This document shows, in pieces, positions 1 to 6,336 of a DNA stretch of 13,385 nt (position 1 is the stretch's first letter; each line of letters begins with the position of its first letter). Made by a program: the position numbers and the translations under genes. The stretch comes from DSQQ01 sp964443075. GTDB lineage: Bacteria; Chloroflexota; Anaerolineae; 4572-78; J111. The DNA is taken from NCBI GenBank assembly GCA_964443075.1, contig CAYUCB010000201.1, forward strand, positions 1 to 13,385. The letters are read 5' to 3'. Under the pieces are notes generated by a model. It saw only the letters and a list, made by a program, of their open reading frames with translations, did no database searches and had not been told where the DNA came from.

Positions 1-1577
1 ATTGGCCCGTTCCCGATCCAAAACCTTAGCCTGGGCCTAATTATGCAAGGCTCTCCATCAGTAATAGGAGTAGAGGTCTCAAAACTAAGGAAAACGGGCT
101 TTTCTGCAACAATATCTACAAAGCCACAGCGTATTTTATTCGCCCCAAGCGCACTATTCAAGTTTCGTGTCACCGCTCCCAATTGGGTACTTGCCAACAA
201 GGCAACATCGTTTGGAACAATAATCCAAACCTCTTGCACAGATTGCATATTGGACAATTTTTGTCGCAGTTTCGACTCCAAGACAAAAAATGGATTGGAG
301 CCACGTAGTGATAAAGCCCGTATAGTTTCTACTTCAACCCACAATGAATTACCAATACGAATATCGGGTTTATCATGCCGCGGAACATCAACTCTATCCT
401 GATCTGCGAATCCATCATCCGGCCCTGAGTCTTCTAAAAATTCTTCAACAGAAATGGTTTTATTTGAATAATCTCGCCGTAAACCATTCAGTAAAGCGCT
501 TTTTAGTGCCATATGTTCTGTGCTTTCAAAACCGGCGCGAAACTCTTTATCGGTCAAACGTAAAGCCTGCCGTTGTAATAATATATCTCTTGTTTGTGCC
601 GCTTCGGCAAAAAAACTTGCTACTCCTTTCCAAGGATCAAATTCCACAAATCTCGTCGCAGGTGAAATAACTATTGCTACTACATATAGCAGATATTGTT
701 CCAAAAAATACTGTATGTAGTAGAAAAAGCTATTTGCGTCAAAGTTTATTTGTTGAATTTGATGGTTGGATCGGAGTAAGTCAATTTTATCTTTCAAAGG
801 TGGTTGAGACGAGCTAGGAGTACCGGCAAAGGCTAACATCCATTCTACAACTTTTTGAAACTCGGGTTTATCAATTGCTCTTTGTCCTTGAGATAAATCT
901 CCTGAAGTTGTGGCAAACTTGGCTTTTATTCTGTAAGTGTGCGGGATAAAACACTCTCGTACTAACGCAATTATTTCATCAATTTCAAGATCATCGGAGC
1001 TATCCCGTAAAATATAAACGGCTCCTGGTTTGGGAAATGTCTCTCCAATATTATTCTCTAAAGAACGTTTTAGGTGGTCAACAGTGATAATTTCTGGGGC
1101 AGTAGGAAGGGCTTCTACCAAGAAACCATGACGCACCATCAAAGCGCGTCGTCTCATTATGGCAGAAAAGAAACCACATACAAAAGAAAAAAAGTCTTCC
1201 CCTGCTTTTACTAACAGACATACAGGTTGAAAAGCCCATACCATACTCTGAACATCAACCGCCAACATTTGTGAACGTGACTCATCTAATGTTTCATTGA
1301 TGTGGAACAAAAAAGCAAACGGTGAGATACTTTCAAATGGAACACGGCGACTGAGGGTTATATAATCATCGGCTGTTTTTCCATCATAGTGATAACCAAT
1401 ATTCCACTCATCTAACATCTTAAGAACGGCACGGAAAGACGATGGTTCAACTCCTCTATAACCAAATTGTGTCATCAAGGTTATAATCTTGATTTGCCGC
1501 TTTCCATCTTCACTCTGGTCAATAATATTATAGATGTTTTTGCGAACTGCGTTGTAATCTATAGTTGAATTAGCCAT
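1..1577 (-). CDS. Unrecognised large protein, possible PD-(D/E)XK-like fold (C-terminus cut by window edge)
   Basis: One uninterrupted frame of 525 codons runs on the minus strand from an ATG at 1577-1575 to the window edge without a stop, so the C-terminus is missing. I do not recognise the family. Residues 1-78 are helical and end in a short strand pair, resembling a winged-helix domain. Residues 80-370 are mixed helix and strand with no motif I know. Residues 400-460 resemble the core of the restriction-endonuclease-like fold: Pro404-Asp405, then nine residues, then Glu415-Val-Glu417, then a basic helix (ESKLRQKL) and a hydrophobic strand (EVWIIVPND). The usual lysine of the (D/E)XK motif is Glu417, so nuclease activity is uncertain. 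Base composition is much more A+T-rich than leuC or the ribosomal block, suggesting acquisition by transfer. The start lies 50 nt after the protease gene and has no clear ribosome-binding site. The long open frame makes it a real gene; its function is unknown. Confidence 0.8.
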   Translation of the reverse strand, partial: MANSTIDYNAVRKNIYNIIDQSEDGKRQIKIITLMTQFGYRGVEPSSFRAVLKMLDEWNIGYHYDGKTADDYITLSRRVPFESISPFAFLFHINETLDESRSQMLAVDVQSMVWAFQPVCLLVKAGEDFFSFVCGFFSAIMRRRALMVRHGFLVEALPTAPEIITVDHLKRSLENNIGETFPKPGAVYILRDSSDDLEIDEIIALVRECFIPHTYRIKAKFATTSGDLSQGQRAIDKPEFQKVVEWMLAFAGTPSSSQPPLKDKIDLLRSNHQIQQINFDANSFFYYIQYFLEQYLLYVVAIVISPATRFVEFDPWKGVASFFAEAAQTRDILLQRQALRLTDKEFRAGFESTEHMALKSALLNGLRRDYSNKTISVEEFLEDSGPDDGFADQDRVDVPRHDKPDIRIGNSLWVEVETIRALSLRGSNPFFVLESKLRQKLSNMQSVQEVWIIVPNDVALLASTQLGAVTRNLNSALGANKIRCGFVDIVAEKPVFLSFETSTPITDGEPCIIRPRLRFWIGNGP

Positions 1578-1627
1578 AATGTTATTGATTTCAGGTTTAT
1601 TAATTAGGACAATTTACTCTGATTGAC

Positions 1628-2008
1628 TTACTCAAACACTTTGGTTGTTTCTTTTGGCCCATCCAACAACACTTGTAGCCGATTGAGAATATCCCGGCCT
1701 ATCACAATTTCATCCGAAAGCTCATCACCCACAACTTCGATTCCTGGTAAGGTCAGATTATCAATTTGCACATCTACCAGATAAAGCAATACGCGATGGC
1801 GTTCACCCCATTGGCTGCGAATAACCATTTCAACAGTTGAAGGGGCCTGAATTTCATTCAGATAATCAATTGGAACAATGGTGCCGTCTGCCCCACTATC
1901 CACCAAAGCTGGTAATGGGCCGGTACGCAAACCCTCGGCCGCAGTTACAAAAGTAACTTCAACCACGGGTGCCGACGGGTTGTAATTTTGGCTATAGGGA
2001 AACATCAT
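1628..2008 (-). CDS. Retropepsin-like aspartyl protease, single domain
   Basis: This 126-residue protein has the retroviral-type aspartyl protease pattern. The active-site loop is VDSGADGTIVP at residues 36-46, with Asp37 as the expected catalytic residue. Near the C-terminus the stretch IVIGRDILNRL (101-111) matches the conserved G-(R/H)-D/N strand-helix that closes the retropepsin fold. There is no signal peptide or membrane segment, so it is probably cytoplasmic. Retropepsins act as dimers of such a single domain; the substrate is not known here. The start is ATG at 2008, overlapping the TAA stop of the upstream gene by one base (TAATG), which indicates translational coupling. A second ATG follows immediately at 2005. 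It is one of a two-gene unit with the DUF5678-type protein. Family assignment is firm; biological role is unknown. Confidence 0.82.
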   Translation of the reverse strand: MMFPYSQNYNPSAPVVEVTFVTAAEGLRTGPLPALVDSGADGTIVPIDYLNEIQAPSTVEMVIRSQWGERHRVLLYLVDVQIDNLTLPGIEVVGDELSDEIVIGRDILNRLQVLLDGPKETTKVFE

Positions 2009-2382
2009 TACTGGCCTCGCTCAAAGCGAGGGCTGCGAAAGATTAATTCTCCTTCGGGTTTATCGGTAACTTGCTTGAGTAACACGGGGGTGTGCCCTAA
2101 ACGGGCAAAAACACGCAAGTGGAGGGCACGCAAATCAGAACCATGCTCAATCACTTTACCTTCGTGAAGGGCCACATACTCACCTCGATATTGAGCCAGT
2201 AAAGCGGCTCGTTGCCGCTCAAAAGCTTCACTTTCAACTCTAATTTTATCGCGGCGCAGTTGAGTCAGATAGAACCGTAAGGCTTTATCAACGATGGCTT
2301 CGGTATCAAGCTGAGTTTCGTCAGTTCCGGCTAGAGAACGGATTTGTTCAGCTATATCCGGTTTTAAAGTAACTGTCAACAT
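2008..2382 (-). CDS. DUF5678-type protein with N-terminal ribbon-helix-helix-like segment
   Basis: This 124-residue protein has two parts. Residues 1-46 begin with a short strand (MLTVTLKPDIA) followed by two helices and resemble ribbon-helix-helix or antitoxin-like N-termini. Residues 57-106 match the DUF5678 pattern: a helix, then Y-x-G-E-Y-V-A-L-H-E-G-K-V-I-x-x-G, then a helix and a strand ending PVLLKQV. It starts 8 nt after the leuC stop, and the only Shine-Dalgarno-like sequence (GTAGG) overlaps that stop. Its own stop overlaps the start of the protease gene by one base. The pairing suggests the two proteins act together, for example as regulator or substrate and protease; that is inference. 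DNA binding is possible from the N-terminal segment but not demonstrated. Confidence 0.72.
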   Translation of the reverse strand: MLTVTLKPDIAEQIRSLAGTDETQLDTEAIVDKALRFYLTQLRRDKIRVESEAFERQRAALLAQYRGEYVALHEGKVIEHGSDLRALHLRVFARLGHTPVLLKQVTDKPEGELIFRSPRFERGQ

Positions 2383-2390
2383 AAAAAAAC

Positions 2391-3806
2391 CTACAAAATC
2401 GTCCGCACGTCGGTAATCTGTCCGGTAACGGCTGTAGCTACCGCGGTGAGCGGGCTGGCTAAAAAGGTGCGCCCCCCTTTGCCCTGCCGCCCCTCAAAGT
2501 TACGATTGCTAGTGCTAACGGCGTATTGCCCTGGCTCTAACTGGTCACCGTTCATGGCAATACACATCGAACAGCCAGCCTCGCGCCAATCGGCCCCCGC
2601 TTCTTTAAAGATTTTATCCAGCCCTTCGGCCTCAGCCTGCTGTTTAACTTGCTGGCTGCCGGGCACCACCATCATCTTGACCGTATCGGCCACTTTACGC
2701 CCTTTGAGCAGGCCAGCCGCCAGCCGTAGGTCGCTCAAGCGCGAGTTGGTGCAGCTGCCTAAAAAGACGACATCCACTTTTTGCCCCAACAACGGTTGGC
2801 CGGGCTGCAAGTCCATATATTTCAGGGCTTTTTCCAGCGTTTGCCGCTCACTAATATCTTTAATACTCATCGGGTCGGGGATGCGCTCGGTGATTTTCAT
2901 GCCCATGCCAGGGTTGGTACCATAGGTAATCATCGGCTCCAAAGAGTTGGCGTCAATGACAATTTCCCGGTCAAACACAGCGCCCTCGTCGGTGGGCAGG
3001 GTGCGCCATTGGGCCACAGCCGCCTCCCAGGCCTCACCCTGGGGCGCATGTTTCCGCCCGGCGATGTATTCAAAGGTGGTTTCATCCGGGGCTACCATCC
3101 CGGCCCGCGCCCCGCCTTCGATAGACATGTTGCAGATGGTCATACGCTCTTCCATCGAAAGGTCGCGAATGGCCTGACCCATATATTCAAACACGTAGCC
3201 GGTGCCGCCGCCAATGCCAATACGCGAAATCAGGTTAAGAATAATATCTTTGGCCGACACGCCGGGGTGCAGGTTGCCTTCAACCCGCACCGCGTAGGTT
3301 TCAGGTTTGGTTTGCAGCAGGCATTGCGTAGCCAGGACATGCTCAATCTCGCTGGTGCCAATGCCAAAGGCCAGCGCCCCAAACGCGCCGTGGGTGCTGG
3401 TGTGACTATCGCCGCAGACAATGGTCATCCCCGGTTGGGTTAGGCCCAATTCCGGGCCAATCACATGCACAATCCCCCGGTTGGGACTGAACAGCCCGTG
3501 CAGGGGAATGCCAAAATCGGCGCAATTTTTTTCAAGCTGGTTGATTTGTTTTATCACCAGCACATCGCTAATGGGAATATCAGGCGGGGTGGTAGGGATG
3601 CCGTGATCCATCGTCGCCACCGTTTTTTCGGGGCGGCGAACTTTTAACCCTTTCTCGCGCAAACCGGTAAAAGCCTGGGGTGAGGTGACTTCATGAATCA
3701 GGTGCAGGTCAATATACAAGATACTGGGATGACCCGCTTCGGCCATCACTACATGGTTATTCCAAATTTTTTCAAACAGGGTTTTAGGGTGTCCATTGGT
3801 TGACAT
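2391..3806 (-). CDS. leuC: 3-isopropylmalate dehydratase large subunit
   Basis: LeuC pairs with LeuD to isomerise 2-isopropylmalate to 3-isopropylmalate, the second step of leucine biosynthesis, in the cytoplasm. The 471 residues match the usual length of about 466. The N-terminal LFEKIWNNHVV and the DLHLIHEVTSPQAF block are typical. The aconitase signature CGDSHTSTHGAFGALAFGIG lies at 131-150. The three cysteines that bind the [4Fe-4S] cluster are Cys352 (GSCTNSR), Cys412 and Cys415 (GCSMC). The start is ATG at 3806 with GAGG about seven bases upstream. The protein appears complete and functional. leuD normally follows leuC, but here the next genes are a DUF5678 protein and a retropepsin, so leuD must lie elsewhere. 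A palindromic repeat sits between the start and the upstream lysE-type gene; I saw no strong promoter. Confidence 0.97.
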   Translation of the reverse strand: MSTNGHPKTLFEKIWNNHVVMAEAGHPSILYIDLHLIHEVTSPQAFTGLREKGLKVRRPEKTVATMDHGIPTTPPDIPISDVLVIKQINQLEKNCADFGIPLHGLFSPNRGIVHVIGPELGLTQPGMTIVCGDSHTSTHGAFGALAFGIGTSEIEHVLATQCLLQTKPETYAVRVEGNLHPGVSAKDIILNLISRIGIGGGTGYVFEYMGQAIRDLSMEERMTICNMSIEGGARAGMVAPDETTFEYIAGRKHAPQGEAWEAAVAQWRTLPTDEGAVFDREIVIDANSLEPMITYGTNPGMGMKITERIPDPMSIKDISERQTLEKALKYMDLQPGQPLLGQKVDVVFLGSCTNSRLSDLRLAAGLLKGRKVADTVKMMVVPGSQQVKQQAEAEGLDKIFKEAGADWREAGCSMCIAMNGDQLEPGQYAVSTSNRNFEGRQGKGGRTFLASPLTAVATAVTGQITDVRTIL

Positions 3807-3859
3807 AGGCGTACCTCGACGGTTAATTAGAGTTCTTCCCTAAATAAAGTTTTTTTGTC

Positions 3860-3929
3860 GGACACAGATTTCACAGATTTTTTCCTTTTTCATCTTTTTT
3901 ATCTGTGTTTATCTGTGCAATCTGTGTCC
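3860..3929. repeat. Palindromic intergenic repeat, GGACACAGATT family, copy 1
   Basis: Two 19-nt arms face each other: 3860-3878 begins GGACACAGATTTCACAGAT, and 3911-3929 is its reverse complement with one mismatch. The 32-nt loop between them is T-rich and holds a further ATCTGTG copy at 3901. No flanking direct repeat was found. It sits between leuC and the exporter gene, upstream of leuC, and could form a transcript hairpin. The outer 17 bases (3858-3874) recur exactly at 8500-8516, so this is a dispersed family. Confidence 0.85.
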
Positions 3930-4000
3930 TAACTATCTACATCTCTTATTCAGGAACAACTCTAGTGTAACAACTCTCCTCGCAGCAAAATAATGGGGAA

Positions 4001-4016
4001 GGCAAAGGGTCTTTGC
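4001..4016 (-). terminator. Possible weak terminator hairpin after the LysE-family gene
   Basis: A 6-bp perfect stem (GCAAAG 4002-4007 and CTTTGC 4011-4016) with a 3-nt loop lies 30 bases beyond the exporter stop codon. On the minus strand it is followed after a short gap by CATTATTTT, which is a poor uracil tract. Position supports a terminator; sequence support is modest. Confidence 0.3.
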
Positions 4017-4045
4017 GCCGGATAGTTTAGCACAGGCCAGCCGAT

Positions 4046-4678
4046 TCAGCCAATGAAACCGCCCAAGCTCAGTAACACAGCCAACCCAAATCCGCCGATG
4101 ATTACCCCCGACAGCCGGTTGACCCAACGCAGCCGGTTAGGCGTAAACCGGGTGCGCATTAAGCTGACTCCGCCACTGAGTAATAACCACCACAGCGCCG
4201 AACCTAAAAAGACGCCCATCACCAGAATGGTGGCCGAGGCATAGCTGCCTTGAGTTTGGGCCAAGCCCAACCCGGCAAAAATGGCCGCAAAAGAAAGGAT
4301 AGTGGCCGGGTTGGTCAGCGTCAGGGCAAAGATTGAGGCATACGCCCGCAGTAAATGGCCCCGGCTGGCGGTAGAGATGGCGGCCTCTGCCGCCGGAAGG
4401 GCCACAAAAGTTTTGACTCCCAGATAACACAAAAACAGCCCACCCACCAGGCCCAACCAAAGCTGCTGGCTGACCAGCAGGCTGGCGATAACCGTCAACC
4501 CAAACGCGGCGATGACCCCATAAAACGCATCCGCCGTAGCCGCGCCCAGGCCCGAAAACAGACCGACGGCCAGTCCTTCGGCCAGGGTGCGGCGGATACA
4601 CAGCACCCCTATTGGCCCCACCGGCGCCGCAATAGAAAATCCAATCACCAAGCCTTTAAGCAGAAAATTATTATCCAT
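4046..4678 (-). CDS. LysE/RhtB-family amino-acid exporter
   Basis: This 210-residue integral membrane protein matches the LysE/RhtB family, which exports amino acids such as lysine, arginine, threonine or homoserine using the proton gradient. About six hydrophobic segments can be seen (roughly 7-28, 38-60, 62-90, 112-138, 146-170 and 188-208). Family motifs include AAPVGPIG (17-24), the acidic ATADAFYG (47-54) in the second segment, LTNPATILSF (121-130) and GSALWW (159-164). The ATG at 4678 is preceded by AGAGG. It diverges from an Lrp/AsnC-type regulator gene across 121 bp, and such regulators often control neighbouring LysE exporters in response to amino-acid level. Substrate cannot be assigned from sequence. 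Confidence 0.88.
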   Translation of the reverse strand: MDNNFLLKGLVIGFSIAAPVGPIGVLCIRRTLAEGLAVGLFSGLGAATADAFYGVIAAFGLTVIASLLVSQQLWLGLVGGLFLCYLGVKTFVALPAAEAAISTASRGHLLRAYASIFALTLTNPATILSFAAIFAGLGLAQTQGSYASATILVMGVFLGSALWWLLLSGGVSLMRTRFTPNRLRWVNRLSGVIIGGFGLAVLLSLGGFIG

Positions 4679-4732
4679 CCTAACCTCTTTTTGCCTTATT
4701 TTATAATACCGTTAAGATACTAAAACTATCTG

Positions 4733-4781
4733 GCAAAGTAAATAAGCAAACAATGGACTTTGCTTTAATTTACCTGATAAT
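4733..4781 (+). promoter_or_regulatory. Divergent promoter region with possible Lrp-type operator
   Basis: The 121-bp gap between the exporter and regulator genes is A+T-rich. A possible plus-strand promoter is TGGACT (4754-4759), 16 bp, GATAAT (4776-4781), 18 bases before the regulator start. A 7-bp inverted repeat, GCAAAGT (4733-4739) and ACTTTGC (4757-4763), overlaps the -35 element and would suit autoregulation. On the minus strand TATTAT (4708-4703) could be the exporter -10 element, without a convincing -35. This is pattern reading only. Confidence 0.35.
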
Positions 4782-4799
4782 CAAAGTTAAAAATGGCAA

Positions 4800-5285
4800 A
4801 TGAGCTTAGATTCTAAAAAACTACTCGATGAGGTTGGCTGGCAGCTCTTGCACGCCTTACAAGAAGACGCCCGGCTCTCTTATGCCGAGTTGGGGCGACG
4901 AGTGGGGCTATCGCTGCCGGCGGTAGCCGAACGGGTGCGCCGGCTAGAAGAAGCCGGTATCATTACCGGCTACCGGGCTGAAGTTAACGCGCCAAAGGTG
5001 GGGTTGAATATCCCGGCTTTTGTGCGGATTAATGTGCGTGGTGAGCAATACCCGGCCTTTACCGCCCTGGCCCGCAGCCTGCCCGAAGTGTTGGAATGTC
5101 ACCATCTTTCCGGGAGTGATTCTTTTATGCTGCGGATAGTGGCGGCCTCTATTCCCCACATGGAACGGCTCATCACCCGTTTAAGTGGTTACGGTCAAAC
5201 CACTACCGCCATCATCCTCTCTTCGCCCGTGGCAAAACGGGTCATTGGACGGGAACTGGTTGAAACAAGTCAGGCTGAGGATTAG
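4800..5285 (+). CDS. Lrp/AsnC-family transcriptional regulator
   Basis: This 161-residue protein is the normal length for the family. Residues 8-58 form the N-terminal winged helix-turn-helix: GWQLLHALQEDARLSYAELG followed by LSLPAVAERVRRLEEAGII, the recognition helix being around 37-50. A short hinge leads to the RAM (AsnC ligand-binding) domain from about residue 70, with the conserved strand and helix pattern FVRINV, LPEVLECHHLSGSDSFML and the C-terminal strand. The family binds amino acids and forms dimers and larger rings that bind DNA. Divergent placement beside the LysE-type gene suggests that it controls that exporter and itself; this is inference. Start ATG at 4800 lacks a strong Shine-Dalgarno; an ATG at 4793 is out of frame. 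Confidence 0.92.
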   Translation: MSLDSKKLLDEVGWQLLHALQEDARLSYAELGRRVGLSLPAVAERVRRLEEAGIITGYRAEVNAPKVGLNIPAFVRINVRGEQYPAFTALARSLPEVLECHHLSGSDSFMLRIVAASIPHMERLITRLSGYGQTTTAIILSSPVAKRVIGRELVETSQAED

Positions 5286-5352
5286 ATTAATCTGCTTGTA
5301 ACAGATTGCTAAATTCATTTCGCCCTGTTAAAATTCTGGACGCGGCTCATTT

Positions 5353-5381
5353 TTGCCAATCATACCGCATAACAGTATAAT
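5353..5381 (+). promoter_or_regulatory. Strong sigma-70-type promoter for rpmH operon
   Basis: TTGCCA (5353-5358) and a perfect TATAAT (5376-5381) are separated by 17 bp, 42 bases ahead of the rpmH start. It is the best promoter match in the window and is placed where the ribosomal protein and RNase P operon would be expected to start. Confidence 0.7.
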
Positions 5382-5423
5382 TTCCGTTCGACTTCAAAAC
5401 TAAAATTAGAGGGTGATACATCC

Positions 5424-5600
5424 ATGACCAAACGAACTTATCAACCAAAACGCCGCCACCGCGCCCGCGTGCATGGCTTTCGGGCGCGTATGGCTACCAG
5501 TACCGGGCAAAAAGTGCTCAAAGCTCGACGGGCCAGAGGCCGCAAAATCCTGGCTGTCCAGCGAGTTCATCCCAAGCATACTAACTGGAATGCCGACTGA
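5424..5600 (+). CDS. rpmH: 50S ribosomal protein L34
   Basis: This 58-residue, very basic protein is ribosomal protein L34, a component of the large subunit. It starts MTKRTYQPKRRHRARVHGFR and carries the diagnostic HGFRARMAT block at residues 17-25, followed by GQKVLKARRARGRKILAV. The usual length is 44-47 residues; here about 12 residues (QRVHPKHTNWNAD) extend beyond the normal end. The ATG at 5424 is preceded by GAGGG at 5409-5413. It leads the conserved rpmH-rnpA-yidD-yidC-jag block and lies just behind a strong promoter. Confidence 0.96.
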   Translation: MTKRTYQPKRRHRARVHGFRARMATSTGQKVLKARRARGRKILAVQRVHPKHTNWNAD

Positions 5601-5729
5601 ACCGGGTAAGGTGTAAGCAGTAAACGCAGTGAGTAGAGGCAATTCAGGTAATTGGTTTACGGGGTGGCCTCAAAGGGAAATCCTGGCGTGGCCTTGGCCA
5701 AACTCGTTGCGCTGCTGTTGACTTCTTTC

Positions 5730-6092
5730 ATGAAGCGTCAATACCGCTTACGCCATAATGCTGACTTTCAGCGCGTCCGGCGTGATGGTAAATTCTATGC
5801 CAGCCCAATGATGGTGCTGGCATTTCTACGCAATGGATTAGCTTATAGTCGCTTTGGCTTTGTAGTGAGTAAGCGTATGGGCCAAGCGGTGCAGCGCAAC
5901 CGCATCAAGCGGCGCATGCGCGAAACTGTGCGGCTAAGGTTAGCGCGGGTGAAGCCGGGCTTTGACCTGGTTTTTATTGCCCGCCAGCCTATTGGGCCAG
6001 CTGATTACGCTGAAATTGAACGAGTTTTAGAGCAGTTATTACGTCAGGCTGATTTATGGGTGGTTAACCACCCACCGCAAATTATAGTATGA
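5730..6092 (+). CDS. rnpA: Ribonuclease P protein component
   Basis: RnpA binds the catalytic RNA of RNase P and helps it remove 5' leaders from tRNA precursors. With the ATG at 5730 the protein has 120 residues, the family norm. Typical features are the start MKRQYRLRHNADFQRV, the central strand RFGFVVSKRMG (41-51) and the RNR signature RNRIKRRMRE (56-65), followed by the DLVFIAR strand. The frame is open further upstream to a TTG at 5652, but those 26 residues resemble no RnpA sequence and I exclude them; no clear ribosome-binding site marks either start. The gene lies 129 nt after rpmH, probably on the same transcript. Its TGA stop overlaps the yidD start as ATGA. Confidence 0.94.
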   Translation: MKRQYRLRHNADFQRVRRDGKFYASPMMVLAFLRNGLAYSRFGFVVSKRMGQAVQRNRIKRRMRETVRLRLARVKPGFDLVFIARQPIGPADYAEIERVLEQLLRQADLWVVNHPPQIIV

Positions 6093-6298
6093 AGCACGTC
6101 GCTCTGTTTTTAATTCGGTTTTATAAAAAGTTTATCTCACCAGGGTTGCCGTCGGCTTGCCGGTTTTATCCGAGTTGTTCTCAGTATGGGTATCAGGCAA
6201 TTGACAAGTACGGCCTGATCAAAGGAGGCTGGCTGACGATTAAGCGGCTTAGCCGCTGTCACCCCTTTCATCCAGGTGGATATGACCCTGTTCCTTAA
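6089..6298 (+). CDS. yidD: Membrane protein insertion efficiency factor YidD
   Basis: This 69-residue protein matches YidD, a small membrane-associated factor that helps YidC-dependent insertion of inner-membrane proteins. The N-terminal amphipathic helix (LFLIRFYKKFISP, 6-18) and the conserved core CRFYPSCSQYGYQAI (24-38), GGWLTIKRLSRCHPF (46-60) and the ending HPGGYDPVP are all present, including the three cysteines at 24, 30 and 57. The start overlaps the rnpA stop by four bases (ATGA), indicating translational coupling. It sits directly before yidC, as in many bacteria. Confidence 0.95.
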   Translation: MKHVALFLIRFYKKFISPGLPSACRFYPSCSQYGYQAIDKYGLIKGGWLTIKRLSRCHPFHPGGYDPVP

Positions 6299-6336
6299 AG
6301 GCGTTAACCGGGTTTTCGAGAAAGAGGATTAATATT

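Noticed and set aside
43..720. Three overlapping plus-strand open frames near the left edge
   Set aside because: They are antisense to the continuous minus-strand frame of 525 codons, which has coherent protein-like sequence; the plus frames do not.
2781..3443. 220-codon open frame on the plus strand opposite leuC
   Set aside because: It lies wholly within the well-supported leuC gene on the other strand, has no family motif, and is explained by leuC codon composition.
3933..4127. 64-codon minus-strand frame overlapping the exporter end
   Set aside because: It overlaps the well-supported LysE-family gene in another frame and shows no recognisable motif.
5289..5307. Hairpin AATCTG/CAGATT after the Lrp-type gene as a terminator
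   Set aside because: The stem is only 6 bp of weak pairs and there is no uracil tract.
5652..5729. N-terminal extension of rnpA from a TTG
   Set aside because: The added 26 residues do not resemble RnpA, and the ATG at 5730 gives the normal 120-residue length and family start.
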